Source of the DNA: Halichoerus grypus
Taxonomy: Eukaryota > Chordata > Mammalia > Carnivora > Phocidae
DNA length: 64,000 nucleotides
Direction: 5' to 3'
Assembly (NCBI RefSeq): GCF_964656455.1
Contig: NC_135723.1
Span: forward strand, 99,339,283-99,403,282
Position 1 is the stretch's first letter. Each line of letters starts with the position of its first letter. Below, piece by piece: positions 34,241 to 45,978 of this stretch. The translations under genes and the position numbers were made by a program. Under the pieces are notes generated by a model, which saw only the letters and a list, made by a program, of their open reading frames with translations, searched no databases and had not been told where the DNA came from.

Positions 34241-35205
34241 TGCTATGAACATTTTAATCTTTGCATTCCTCTGGTGGCCTGCCTTCCCTTGATCAGAACA
34301 ACACCCACGTCAGTGCACATGCACACACACACACTTCCTGAGTTGCCACAGACACCTTTTCCAGAGCGCTTTTTCCCTTCCTTGTGCATCGCTTGCTCTC
34401 GATACAGTGAGTCTGCACTGTACTTTGAATAAATATTCTCATGAAGCAAGAATTGGGCACGTGGGTGTCACGAGGCAGCAGGAGACAGTTTCTGTGACCC
34501 GCGGTGAAGAGGCTGTGAGTGGTGGAGAAGGCTTGTTTGTTTGTTTAAGGCTGTCGGCGGTGACACGTGGGGCAGCTAATCACCACATCACTCATCGACA
34601 GCGTAATTATCGTCCCTGTTAAAACATCAGCGCCTGCTAGCAAGTATCATTAAGTTTAAATTGGATCCCTGAGCAATGTTCTAATTACAATATTTGAATT
34701 TTTAAAACGAACTCATAGAAAGATTAATTGCCTACTGTAATTAGTGATTTCCTCCTATTGGACAGAAATATGCAATGTATTTTTTCTTACAATGTATTTT
34801 TGAAGTAAGTGATGATTTCATCCTTGCAGCACTAGGGTCGGCTTATGTATATGATTCATTAATTACATCTCACTTCTTATTAGAATATATTAATTCTAAA
34901 TATTATATTTTATATATAACATATAATATGTATTATGTTACATATAATATCTCATATATGCATATTATATGTTTATTTATAAATATATGTTTGAATGTTT
35001 ATATATTTATAGATAAATATAATATGGAGAATAATATAGAATGTAACAGTCCATGTTACATCATATATATTCTATATTCTATTAAATGTTATATTATATA
35101 TAACTGATTATTAAATTCTATATTCTTATTAGAATATATATGCATGTTTATAAAATATCATCATGGTTGAAAATTTGACAGTGGGGAATGGCAAGATGCC
35201 AATTC
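34241..35205. other. Intergenic stretch with AT-rich block
   Basis: From about 34880 to 35135 the DNA is almost pure A/T with many TATATA and ATTATA motifs. The 110-aa frame across it is low-complexity. A CA repeat lies at about 34321-34333. No gene is seen. Confidence 0.5.
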
Positions 35206-35208
35206 TTT

Positions 35209-35350
35209 TTTTTTTAAGATTTTATTTATTTATTTGAGAGAGAGAGAGAGCACGAGTGGAGGGGAGGGGAGAGGCAGAGGCAGAGGGAGAAGCAGGCTCC
35301 CTGCTCAGCAGGGAGGCAGATGCTTAACCAACGGAGCCATTCAGGTGCCC
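35209..35350 (-). repeat. Can-SINE, antisense, internally deleted
   Basis: AAGATTTTATTTATTTATTT to GGAGCCATTCAGGTGCCCC. The usual central part (GATCCCAGG region) is missing. Confidence 0.88.
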
Positions 35351-35984
35351 CGGGAAGTCATGTTTTAATTAAAATAGAAAATGTACTCCTCGGTATTGAC
35401 CCTATGCTTTTTAGGCTACCATGGAGCAGACATGGACACGCTGGCCCTGGCAAACAGGGAAAGCTGGTTGAGAATGTCAACCTTCATCCCTACCCACAGA
35501 GGCCTTGCCCACTGCCACTGTGTTTGGCCGGGCAGGCCGTGTGCTGCACAACTCCAGAGAGCATCATTCATTCAGAGTCTATAGTATGGCCATCCTGACA
35601 GTCTCCTAGAGTTGTACCATGTGGCTCTGGGTCTCCCATAAATTATGTATGTGGCAGAGAGGTTTTCTGAACACTTACCTCATTTTTCTCTTTCTTTTTT
35701 TAATCCAATGTGCTCCTAGGATTTACTATTTAATGACTTACCCCTCTTGGATCTAATCCATTTGGATCTACCATCAACGCCTAGGAAGGGCAGTCTGGCC
35801 GTTTACCATCATTGGATCCTTTGCTCTCTGTCACTCGACAAATAGGTACCAGCACTCCAGTCTATGCCTCTCAGTGGGCTTTCCTTCTCTTGTTTTGAAA
35901 GGCAGGCATGGAGAATCTTTTCTTTCCTGCAATCCCATGACCCACAGGGGTACAAAGTCTATCAAGATCTGCTGAAACAGAGAA
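35351..35984. other. Intergenic stretch, nothing recognised
   Basis: No young repeat, RNA gene or convincing frame was found before the L1 fragment that starts near 35985. Confidence 0.35.
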
Positions 35985-36261
35985 CCACTCAAAGTCATAT
36001 TGGAAACTTGCATGTAGATATTCATGGCAGTGTTAGTCATAATATTCAAACTCACGTGTCCATCCACTGATGAATGCATAAACAAAATGTAGTACATCCA
36101 TACAGTAAAATGTTATCCTGCCACGAACAGGAATGGATTCCTGACACCTGCTACAACATGGCAGAACCTTGAAAACATGACGCTAAGTGAAAGAAGTCAC
36201 ACACGAAAGGCCGCATGTTGAATGATTCCACGTATCCGAATGTTCAGAACAGGGAAATCTA

Positions 36262-36463
36262 AAAAAAAAATTTTTTTAAGATTTTATTTATTTGTCAGAG
36301 AGAGAGAGCACAAGCAGGGGGTGTGGCAGGCAGAGGGAGAAGCAGGTTCCCCACTAAGCAAGGAGCCTACGTGGGACTCAATCCCAGGACCTAATCCCAG
36401 GACCCTGGGATCATGATTTGAGCTGAAGGCGGATGCTTAACTGACTGAGCCACGCAGGGGCCC
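36262..36463 (-). repeat. Can-SINE, antisense
   Basis: TTTTTTTAAGATTTTATTTA to GAGCCACGCAGGGGCCC. Target CAGAACAGG(G/C)(A/G)AATCTA is at 36245-36261 and 36464-36480. Confidence 0.94.
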
Positions 36464-36597
36464 CAGAACAGGCGAATCTAGACAGACAATACATTAGTGG
36501 TTGCCAGGCGTGGAGGTGGGAGGTTGGGGAGTGACTGCTCATGGATACGGGGTTTCTTTTCAGGGTAATGAAACTGTTCTAAAATTAGGTAGTGGTG

Positions 36598-37426
36598 GCA
36601 CTCACACCAGCAGCTCACTCTGCATTTTTACCGCGCCTTTCACCCGAGACACTTTCCAGCACCCTGCGTTGGATAATGATGATACCTTCCTGGGAAAACG
36701 CTAGGCTTCCAAGAAACTGCCATATAAGAACCCAGCTCACCTTGCTCAGCAACAGGAACCCGGGAGTCGGCTCAGCTCAACTCCCACAATCACCTCCGTG
36801 AGGCGGGATGTTTATTTTTTTGATCCTGAGATACCAAAGGATGACCTGGATTTCTGCTTAGCAGCCTTGTACAACCACCACACAGGGACATTCAAGAACA
36901 AAAGTGAGATACTCTTACGCCAGGAGACCACCCAGGATACCCATGGAATCATCAAGATCCAATTCCTCGGAGAACTTTTACCCCTTCCTCCGCCACCTTC
37001 CATCATTTCCCGAGCTAACATCAGACACTGGATCAGCCTGAAGAAGGAGTCTATCCACAGCATCTAAGGATCCATAGCGTCCCCTCACACTGTAGCCACC
37101 AATGGAGGCTATTCGAGAACGAATGATGGTGGCTTCTTTTCTACCTAATGTTGACAGGTCCCTGGACTAATTAATCATAGTGGAACATCCTGAGGCCCAC
37201 CTCCATTAAATAGAACTGTGCTGGAAAAAAATAAAATAAGGGGCACCTGGGTGGCTCAGTCGTCAAGCGCCTGCCTTCGGATCAGGTCATGATCCCGGGG
37301 TCCTGGGATCGAGCCCCACATCGGGCTCCCTGCTCTGCGGGAAGCCTGCTTCTCTCTCTCTCTCTGTCTCTCATGAATAAATAAATAAATAAAATCTTTA
37401 AAAAATAAATAAATAAAAAATAAAAT
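36598..37426 (+). pseudogene. CFAP276: CFAP276 (C1orf194) processed pseudogene
   Basis: A retrocopy of the mRNA for cilia- and flagella-associated protein 276, a small microtubule inner protein of axonemal doublets. One continuous frame from about 36636 gives FTRDTFQHPALDNDDTFLGK, then the SKKLPYKNPAHLAQQQEPG region, then RRDVYFFDPEIPKDDLDF and YNHHTGTFKNKSEILLRQET, ending near NDGGFFST at a native-position TAA (37146-37148). It is about 170 codons with no frameshift. It is broken in three ways: the start codon position reads GCG (36633-36635), and in-frame stops are at 36702-36704 (TAG) and 37065-37067 (TAA). No introns are present. An A-rich tail follows, and the exact 17-bp target duplication AAAATTAGGTAGTGGTG is at 36581-36597 and 37427-37443. 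A Can-SINE sits in the tail. The parent is recognised from memory of the protein. Confidence 0.88.
37240..37412 (+). repeat. Can-SINE in the tail of the retrocopy
   Basis: GGGGCACCTGGGTGGCTCAG to AATAAATAAATAAATAAAATC. Flanked by A-rich AAATAAAATAA-type sequence, so it inserted into the poly(A) tail of the pseudogene. Confidence 0.92.
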
Positions 37427-37907
37427 AAAATTAGGTAGTGGTGACGGTTGCACAACTCTGTGAATATACTGAAAACCACTGACTTGTTCGCTTTAAAAGG
37501 ATGGATTTTATGGTGTATATGTCAATAAAGCTGTAGAAAAGTTTAAAAATCATATCAGAATCACAGAACTTTAGAGATGCATTTTAGGGGTCTCTAGACA
37601 CATTCCTCCTTTTACATATGAGAAAAATAAGGTTCTAGGCAGTTGCTTGATTGTCCACCATCACAATAGTCTGTTAATTGCACCACTGTGATTCACTTGT
37701 TAGGGAGAAGGTGCTTTTGTGAGAGTACAAATCACATGCACGGGGCTGTTGCTGTAACCAAGAGACAGTACTCTCAGCAAATTACATTTCCCAATGCAAA
37801 GTGCAGTTTTGGTATATTCCTGAACTTCTATTACACTGACGGCAGTTGTCTACGCCCACCTCCCAGGGAGTTAGCATATTAAGTTGTTAGAATGCTTAAA
37901 CCTGGTT

Positions 37908-38035
37908 GGGCAGCCTGGGTGGCTCAGTTGGTTAAGCATCCAACACTTGATCTTAGCTCACGTCTTGATCTCATAGTTGTGAGTTCAAGCCCCATGCTGG
38001 GCCCCCACACTGGACATGGAGCCAATCTTAAAAAA
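37908..38035 (+). repeat. Can-SINE, short form
   Basis: GGGCAGCCTGGGTGGCTCAG to GAGCCAATCTTAAAAAAATA. Target ACCTGGT lies on each side. Confidence 0.88.
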
Positions 38036-38164
38036 ATAAAAAATACCTGGTCACCTGTCTCCCTTCTGATCTTCTCTCCAGTGACGAGCCCATCTCTCTG
38101 CTTAGAGATGAATGTAATACCTTCAGCTCATGCACTTAAAAAGAATAAACAATCAGAAACATAG

Positions 38165-38226
38165 AACTGTATTAATTAAACGATACAATGAACACAACTG
38201 TATTAATTAAACGATACAATGAACAC
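38165..38226. repeat. Perfect 31-bp tandem duplication, two copies
   Basis: The unit beginning AACTGTATTAATTAAACG and ending CAATGAACAC occurs at 38165-38195 and again at 38196-38226 without a mismatch. Confidence 0.95.
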
Positions 38227-39640
38227 TTTAAAGGATACTTTCATCCCACTTCTAGGCCAATAAGGACAGAATTACAGAGAAAGGAGAGATGGAAGAAAGA
38301 GAAACAAGGAGACAAGGAAGAACTCCAGAGATGAGGACAAAGACCAGGGTCTCCTCTGCTCTATATCAAGGAACAATAGCTCTGAATCCCCTGCAGTGAC
38401 CCCTGCAGTCTCCCCACCACCCGTGGGAGGCCTGGCCTAAGACCACCTTGACCAAATGCCGCCCCCATTATAGAGCCATTAACATTGGAAATGGAGATTT
38501 ATTGAGAGAATTCTCTTCCAGATGAAATGGCCCCTACTTTGTTAACCTTGGAGGCAACATTCCCTAAGGCCTCCTGAGTTCTAAAATTCCCTTCATCCAG
38601 GATCTTAAGAGTGGAAGGAAGGAGCAGACCAACACTTCCGGTAAGAGCACTTGCTATGGGTCAGATAAAACTTGGAGGCTCCCTAAGGACCCTGGAGCGA
38701 TGAGGGAAGACAGCAGCTGGGCGCAAGCCACAAGCACTGTCTCGTCAGAACCACTGTGGCCTTTAGCGTGGCTGGACTTTAATAAAGCTCCGCTCTGCAG
38801 ACCCTCCCGCGATCGCTCCACCCCGCCACCAGCAGCCCCTGTCCTGCTCTGCCATTTGACCGACCTGGTCCCCCAGAGAACGGGCCCGGCCATGAAACTC
38901 TACATTTAGGCTAGTGCTTGGGCAATGTTGACTGTGCTGCTTTATTAAACAAAGTTTTTCAGAGACCAAAACTTCATTTTTCTAAAGTAGAGATGTATCT
39001 ATTGAAAACACATCAACCACCAAACTGGGCAATTCTCCTAAATTTTATCCCCTCAAGGACATGAAACTTGAGTCAAATAAGCAAGGAGTCTACGTTGGGC
39101 ACCTGCTGTGGGTCAGGTATGAATCCCATGACTCACAGGGATTTCACATACATAAGAAGCGGAAGGCTGGTGTAAGGGGAAAGGAACGGATGAGAGGGTG
39201 TTGCTGTTAGGATTGTGAGGAGGTTATAGCAGACGTCACTGGTTCTCACCCCCCACCCCTGACGGAACCCCTCACCCTTGCTGAGACCACTCCAATATGG
39301 TAATTCCAAGTCCCTCAGCAGGAATCAGTTCAGAATCTCAGCCCAGCAATGCATGGCCTTGACCTGGGTCTGGTATTGATCATGAGCTGGGCACATGGTC
39401 CCATCCTATTGACAGAAAAGACTTTGTTCCATGGCTGGGGGAGGTGCCTCTCTCCCGCTGGATGTGAACAAGTGAGCCCGTTGTCCCAGCTGCTGAAAAG
39501 GGAAGCCCCTGTGAGGACAAGGCAGACACATGAAGCAGAACTAGGATCCAGAGAAACTGAGCCAGGGCCCTGCCCAGACCATACCTGGGTCTAGTGTACT
39601 CTAGACATCCTGTCGTTCTGCATCATGCATTTCTTTACTT
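38227..39640. other. Intergenic stretch, nothing recognised
   Basis: Unassigned DNA. CpG density rises slightly near 38790-38900. No RNA gene, repeat or coding frame could be supported. Confidence 0.35.
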
Positions 39641-39787
39641 CTTTTGTTGTTTTTTTAAATCATGGTATAGTACACATAACTTAAAACTTACCATCTTAAC
39701 CATTTTGAAGTGTACGGTTGAGTAGCCTTAAGTATAGACACGCTGAATGCTACCCACCCCAGCCCGGCCCAACCAACGTTCTACTTT

Positions 39788-39953
39788 CTTTTTTTTTTTT
39801 TTTGCTTAAGATTTTATTTATTTATTTGAGAGAGAGAGAGAGAGCACAAAGGGAGAGTGAGCAAAGAGCCTGATGTGGGACTCGATTCCAGGACCCTGAG
39901 ATCATGACCCAAACCTAAGGCAGATGCTTAACCGACTGAGCCACCCAGGCGCC
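39788..39953 (-). repeat. Can-SINE, antisense
   Basis: CTTAAGATTTTATTTATTTA to TGAGCCACCCAGGCGCCC. The L1 target TCTACTTTC occurs on both sides. Confidence 0.93.
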
Positions 39954-40102
39954 CATCTACTTTCCGTCTTTCTGACCAGTCTAGGTACCTCACCTAAGTG
40001 GGATCGCATAGTGTTTGTCCTTTCATGACTGGCTTATTTTACTCTGCATAAAGTCCTCCAGGTTCATGCATGTTGTCGCATGTGTCAAATTTTCCTTCCT
40101 TT

Positions 40103-40287
40103 TTAAAAAAATTTTATTTATTTTAGAGAGAGAGAGAGTGTGCACATGCACAAGGAGGGAGGGAGGACAAGCAGACCCTGCACTGAGTGTGGGGCTCAAC
40201 ATGGGGGCTCGATCTCACAACCCTGGGATCATGACCTGAGCCAAAACCAAGAGTCAGTCGCTTAACCAACTGAGCCACCCAGGCGCC
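40103..40287 (-). repeat. Can-SINE, antisense
   Basis: AAAAATTTTATTTATTTTAG to TGAGCCACCCAGGCGCCAC. L1 target TTTCCTTCC(C)TTTT flanks it. Confidence 0.93.
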
Positions 40288-41099
40288 ACCCCAGACTTTC
40301 CTTCCCTTTTAAGGCCGAATAAGATTCCATTGCGTAGATGTGCCACATTTGGTGGACCCGAGCATGCATCTGTTGATGGACACATGGGGGTTTCCACCCT
40401 GGCTGTTGGGAATAATATCACTCTGAACATGGTGTACAAATATCTGAATATTCCTTTTCTTTTAAGCATTGAAAGCTAGTTTGACTCATGGGCACAATTT
40501 GCTCCAGCGCTCAGTACTGGATTGCTGGTTGTTGGAGCTGTATCATAGTTTAACTTCTTCCTCTGCCCAATCCCGTTCTCCTGTTTTCCTTTCACAAGCA
40601 TTGATCTCTAGTAAATATCTTGCATCCCTATTTCTTTGGAAATGCCCTGAATAAACATCTCTCTGCCTTTGTCCACCACCCTCCACCTTACCCTGACCCT
40701 ACTTCTCTGGGCATCAGGCACATGGAACTCTCTTCAATCCTCCATCTGAAGCCTCCAGTCATCTAGACCCTCTCCAACGACCTTCCCAAAGCCTCTGAGA
40801 CAGGAACACATTGGCAAAACCAGCCCAGCCCAGAGGTTATGTAGGCTGAATTGGCTCCTGAGGCTTTTTATGTTGGAGCCAAGGCTTGTTACTCAGTCCA
40901 CCTCCAACAGATGGCGTTGGAGGTCAAGCAGTCATTCCATCTCATTCCAGGTGACCTCTGGTCACTGCCATTGTGCTTGTTTCGAAGTAAGGAAGACTGT
41001 CTATCCCATCGTGTCTGGTTTATGCAAAAGCAATGCGAGTATTGAAAGGTAAGAAACGATCAGAAAGGGGATATGGCTAAGAGGAGAAAGGGAGAGTTG

Positions 41100-41780
41100 A
41101 TTAAAAATAATTGATCAGTGTGGAGAAGTTGGAACCCGGGTGCACTGGGGGTGGGAATGCAAGATGGTGCGGCCCCTGAGGGAACAGCAGGGCAGTTCCT
41201 CAAAAAATTGCAGCTCGATTTACCAGATAATCCAGCCAATTCCACTTTTGGGTATACACCCCAAGGAACTGAAAACAGGGACACCAACAGATATTTGAAC
41301 ATCTGTGCTCAGAGCGGCATTATTCACAACAGCCAACCCCCCCACGCACACCCCATCCCCCGCGCCCATCAACAGATGAATGATGGATAAACACCATGTG
41401 GTATATATGTACAACGGAGTAGTATTCAGCCCTTAGAAAGAAAGGAAATCCCGACACAGGCAACAACATGGATGGACCTGGAGGATTTGCAGCTAAGCCA
41501 GTCACAAAAAGACAAATACCATAGGACTCCACTTATGTGAGATCCTTAGAATAGTCAGATTCAGGGAGACGGAGAGTAGTGCGGGGTGGGGGGAAACGGG
41601 GAGTAGTTGTTTCATGGATATAGATTTCCAGTTCTACAAGATGCAAAAAGTTCTGGACATAAATGGTGGTGAGGGTCACACAACACTGTGAATGTATTTA
41701 ATGCTACTGAGCTGCTTACTTAAAAATGGTGAAAATGGTGAATGTCACGTTATGTGTATTTCCCTACAATACAAAACAAC
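41100..41780 (+). mobile_element. L1 3' end
   Basis: AGTTCCTCAAAAAATTGCAG, CGGCATTATTCACAACAGCC, ACAACATGGATGGACCTGG and GTCACACAACACTGTGAATG in the usual order of an L1 ORF2 tail and 3' UTR. Frames are broken. Confidence 0.8.
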
Positions 41781-44105
41781 TGAAGGTGGTGAGCAAATGG
41801 TGGGGAGCAGGTGTGGGAACTGCTCTGGAGGACGAAGATCCAATCGTGCATCATGTTACAATTGCTGGGCCTATGGGACCAGCAGCAATTAGAGGGACAA
41901 GGGACACGGATGGAATAGACATTCCTTACAAGTCGCACTATTCGTAGCATACCAGAGAAAAGTTCAGACACTCCTTTGAAACGATATATGCATTTCAATG
42001 TTCAAAGAGAAGGTTAGCTGTTTTCTAAGGAGAATAAAATATCCCACATTAGAATACCAATATAAGTCCTGCTGTGTGTCAGCTTAGCCCTGGGCTCCAG
42101 ACACAGATTAGTTATTTATGTACGTTTCACCCACCTCACAGGAGGGGCAGATTTTGTTGGAATGTGTGTGTGCACCTACAAGGAGGGAGCCTGAGGGACT
42201 ACCAATGCTCCAAAACCTGGGCTCCATGTACAGGTGCTCAGGGTGTGCCCTGCACAAGGGCACCTCCTATACATGGATGCCATTCCCACTGCAGATATCT
42301 TCATTATTTTGCAGAATATTTAAATTTTTATTACAATTGTATTGACTCCAATGATGAGTGATACATGTATGTATTTTTTAACAATGTTCCAGCAATAATG
42401 ATAAGGTGGGTTTTTTTTTTTTACAAAATTAGTGTACACACTTATTAAAAGAGGAACGAAGTCTTATTCTAACAGGATTGATATCGATCATTCCACTTGG
42501 AATTTCAAAGAAGGAAAAAGCTTGACAAGAGACAAATCTTGTTGGTCTATATCTGAAATAGCCTATGCTTCTAAACAAGGAGCTCTTTTTCTGTCCTGAT
42601 TGGTGACTATTTTCAAATTAAGCAAATCTTCTCTGGGCACTAACTCACACATTGCCTAACTGGACACTTTGCGTTGGGGTTTCTCTCCTGGGTCAGAACT
42701 GTATTGCTGAATTCCCAAATAACAACTGCAAGCACTTTGATTGTGTAATAACTTGCATTTCATCTCCGCTATCCAGAAAGCAAATATTACCTAGATACAA
42801 ATTAGAAACTACTTCGTACTGGTTTACTATTTTAGATTATAAAAATTGTTTATTTGTTGCTGAGGGAATTTTGTCAGTACAAAAATTCAGTGCCATAATG
42901 TAATGTGAGTAAACATCAAAACTGCCATTTCCGTTTTACAAAAGCAAGACCTGTGTGCAAGACTGCTGTAGAGCAAATTATTGTATCATGGTGATTTTTA
43001 GTTTTTATTTATTGTGATTTAAAATTCATGTTTCTATTAGCTTGCGTTTCATAATTGGACATTTATACATGGTTTATACATTACATGGAATGATTTTATA
43101 TTTTTGCTGGTGTTATTATTGACATATAAATGACATTAATTAAAATCCTTTTTTAACTTAAGAAAGGGGGACCTTTTACCACTTAGGCCTAAGGCTATTG
43201 ATATTGATAGGCCTGCTGATGGCAAATTCATCCTCACTCTTGGGTGGGGTGGGGAGGGGCACATGAAACATAGGTTATTGATGATGAATGTGGAAAGAAA
43301 TGTCCAACATTCCCCCCCAGAATTCTGGGCCAATTCAGGAACAAATTCCATGTAGCCAGGCCAGAGGAAGGAAATAATTCCCCCAGTGTAGTTCCCGGGA
43401 GATGCTAGGGTGCAGGCTGAGGAATGAAGATGTATGCCTCTCTGGGGGATTTGGAGGAAAGTCAGCAGATTCGCAGCCTGGGAAGAGGTAGACAAGTGCC
43501 GAGCCTTGTGACTTTTAGGGAAATGCTGGGACTGGACAGTAGAAAGGGAACAAGATAAAGTACCCCCGTGAGCAGCCAGCCACCTACGGAAGGGAGTCAG
43601 CCTATCAGGGGCTCAGGTGCCTGTGAGCAGAACCATTCAGACCCAATGCCCCCAGATTGAAAAACAACAGAAGAAACAACCTGTCCCTGAGGCCTGCGGA
43701 TCCAAGGAGAGCATGTACCGGAAGGGGATGTGCCAGGAAGGCGGGCACACGGGAGCCAGGACGCTGTCCAACAGGGACGAAGAAACAATCATAGAGCCGA
43801 TTAGAAAGTGGCCTGCTTTTTTATTATCACCATGCGCTGGTAATTTTAAACAATGTCAGAAACAAAATGCTCCTCTCCCCAAATCTATTGCTTGTCCAAG
43901 TTGTAAAATATTGCTGCTACTCTTGAATATAATAAATATCTCTAAGATTGGAATTCACCCATTTTAAATGTTCCCTTTAATACACATCCTATTCTACATG
44001 GAAGTTAATTTGGAGAACTCTCGGGCATAGAGTCAATCAACACACATGGACTCAGCTCGAGTTACTGTGGTTCCCCAGGACTCACATTATTAAAAGCAAG
44101 TCACC
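41781..44105. other. Intergenic stretch, nothing recognised
   Basis: No SINE, RNA gene or conserved frame seen. The 41692-41998 frames overlap the L1 tail. The 116-119-aa frames at 43136-43495 (-) and 43617-43967 (+) have no known domain. Confidence 0.35.
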
Positions 44106-44109
44106 AGTT

Positions 44110-44400
44110 GACATCTATGGACCACCTCATTCAAAAGCGGAATTCAACATTCTTCTCAAGCTCACATGGGACATTCACCAAGATAGACCACATTCTGGGT
44201 CATAAAACACACCTTAACAAATTTAAAATGCTAGAAATCATAAATTGTCTGCTTCAGACCACAGTAGAACTAAACTACACACCAATAATAGAAAGATAGC
44301 TGGAAAATCCCAAAATGTTTGTTGATTAAAGAGCACACTTGTAAATAACCTATGAGTCAAAGAAGAAACCTCAAGAAAAGTTTATTCTACTCAATTTTGT
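44110..44400 (+). mobile_element. Short L1 ORF2 fragment
   Basis: GGACATTCACCAAGATAGAC, TTCTGGGTCATAAAACACAC and GAGTCAAAGAAGAAACCTC match the endonuclease-domain region of L1 ORF2. Both ends are truncated. Confidence 0.75.
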
Positions 44401-44939
44401 TGTGATCCTAAAACTGCCCTAAAAATAAAGCCTATTAACAACAACATCGAAAAATCGTAGGACAGTGATGGTTCAGACAAGAAACAGAACTCGAGGGACT
44501 TGATTTCTATTATTATATGTCACCACTTGGAATTTTTATTTGTTAAAGATTAATTTAAAACTAATTTAGATGAATTTTGAAGTTTAATTTTAAAACAAAT
44601 TGGTTTTAAAATTAAAATTGAATTTTTTTAATTTAAAATTTAAAACACACACTATTTCCAACAGGGAAGCACAGAGGGAACTGCGAGGTGTGGTATTTTT
44701 ATTTAGTAAGGGCAAATTTTAATTTATACGTGAAATAATTTACTAAATTTAAATAAAATCTTTTAAAATGTAAATTTCTTCCTTTCAAATTGTCAGTCGC
44801 TTGTTTTGAAAGGAACGAAGGAAAGAGCGATCATTCCTGATGATTACGTGGGTATGACTGAAAATATCTGTCGTACTGAGGAATGCTCCAAATGACCCCC
44901 TCCCGGGTCAAGCCGTTGGTCGTGGCTGCTCAACCTGAA

Positions 44940-45540
44940 GATGAAATCTTCCGCCCAGCGCCGCCGCGCCCACCTCTGGCTATGCGCCTGGGTCCGGCAG
45001 ACGGTGCCCCGGCGGCCGCTGCGCTCCGGGACGCGGGCGCGCGTTCGGACAGGACCGCGCAGTCCGGGCCGGGCCCGGGAAGGGCCGGGGAGGGGCCGCG
45101 GGAGACGCGCCGCCAGCTCCTGGGGGAAACCAGGGAAATTGCCCGCCCCACGACTCCTGTCTGCGGTTATCGTGCGCCTTGTTTCTGCACAGCAGCATTG
45201 CAAAACTGACTTCTACTGATACACTATCTCAGCCTCCTTGGGTTTGCACAGGGGGACCCCCGTCCCCCCGCCCCCAGGGGGCTGACAGCACCCAGTTCTC
45301 ATAGGAACAAAATCGCTTGGTGAGAGCAGGAGAGCCTGGCCGGTAAAGCGCGAGCGAGCACTCCGGGCGGGCGGAGATCAGACCCAGGCGGTCGGGCTCC
45401 GGGCTGGGGGCGCACGGCCGCCGAGCATCCCTGCATCCCTGCACCTGCGTCCCGGGAGCGGCAGTTCGGTAAGGCGGAAACGATCCGCCCCCACATGCCG
45501 TCCCCACATGCGTCCCGCCTAGGAAGACGCCCTGACAAGA
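44940..45540. promoter_or_regulatory. CpG island upstream of RNY3
   Basis: Two CpG-dense blocks (about 44950-45125, for example CTCCGGGACGCGGGCGCGCG, and about 45330-45490) separated by plainer DNA. The island ends about 340 bp before the RNY3 start and about 100 bp before its distal element. Overlapping frames of 70-145 aa on both strands are compositional. I infer open chromatin at the RNY3 promoter or an unseen Pol II start. Confidence 0.7.
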
Positions 45541-45640
45541 CAAATTCAGATTTAACACAAATCGTGTCACTTGGCGCACTTAACAGAACAGCCAGGACCC
45601 ACCTTTTGGATTCTGGTGGATGTGGCTGCTGCTTGTTTGC

Positions 45641-45665
45641 ATGCAAATCACCCACAATGCCCTGA
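45641..45665 (+). promoter_or_regulatory. RNY3 distal sequence element (octamer plus SPH)
   Basis: A perfect octamer, ATGCAAAT, at 45641-45648 lies inside the near-palindrome TTTGCATGCAAAT. A ZNF143/SPH-like CCCACAATGCCCTG follows at 45651-45664. It is about 235 bp upstream of the gene and is the clearest distal element of the four. Confidence 0.85.
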
Positions 45666-45809
45666 GCAGCATGGCCCGGAGCTCTTTTAATTCCACTGAA
45701 GAGGGAAAGGCTTTTTTCTCGATAAAGTTGTTTCATGTTTTTGTCTTTGAAATACGTGGTTTATATATAAAGCTTATATTTATACGTTTAAAAGTAAGCC
45801 TTACTATAA

Positions 45810-45855
45810 TCACCGTAACTGTGGAGAAGATGGAACTTTGGAGACTTATATAAAT
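45810..45855 (+). promoter_or_regulatory. RNY3 core promoter: PSE and TATA box
   Basis: TCACCGTAACTGTGGAGAA at 45810-45828 (-67 to -49) shares ACCGTAACT with the U6 PSE as I remember it. TATATAAAT at 45847-45855 lies at -30 to -22. Confidence 0.85.
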
Positions 45856-45876
45856 GGCAGTGCGACGTTTCATTCT

Positions 45877-45978
45877 GGCTGGTCCGAGTGCAGTGGTGTT
45901 TACAATTAATTGATCACAGCCAGTTACAGATTTCTTTGTTCCTTCTCCACTCCCACTGCTTCACTTGACTAGCCTTTT
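45877..45978 (+). ncRNA. RNY3: Y3 RNA
   Basis: A 102-nt Pol III gene starting GGCTGGTCCGAGTGCAGTGG and ending CACTTGACTAGCCTTTT. The terminal stem, the Ro60-binding GGTCCGA / CTTGACT helix with its bulge, and the pyrimidine-rich loop (TTCCTTCTCCACTCCCAC) are all present. Two substitutions are seen against the human Y3 I remember, both in the internal loop region (ACAATTAATTG and CACAGCCAG). The promoter is complete. RNY1 lies 4 kb to the right on the opposite strand, so the two genes converge. Y3, like Y1, has been assigned a role in initiation of chromosomal DNA replication through the upper stem and in Ro60 RNP assembly. No A-tail or target duplication is present, which excludes a retrocopy. 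Confidence 0.97.

Larger units (their letters stand above)
35985..37560 (+). mobile_element. L1 3' end interrupted by a SINE and a retrocopy
   Basis: L1 text on both sides of the insertions: TGTCCATCCACTGATGAATG, TTAGTGGTTGCCAGGCGTGG, ACTGTTCTAAAATTAGGTAG, then, after the retrocopy, GTTGCACAACTCTGTGAATA and ATGTCAATAAAGCTGTAGAA. Joined, this is a normal L1M-type 3' end. Confidence 0.85.
39645..40470 (-). mobile_element. L1 3' end, antisense, with two SINEs
   Basis: Antisense L1 text: CTTACCATCTTAACCATTTT, GTGTTTGTCCTTTCATGACT, TTCCATTGCGTAGATGTGCC, TTGGGAATAATATCACTCTG. SINEs split it at 39788-39953 and 40103-40287. Confidence 0.8.

Noticed and set aside
34775..35107. 110-aa frame
   Set aside because: Translation of a nearly pure A/T block; low complexity.
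44844..45736. Frames of 70-145 aa on both strands upstream of RNY3
   Set aside because: Explained by CpG-island composition; no family resemblance.
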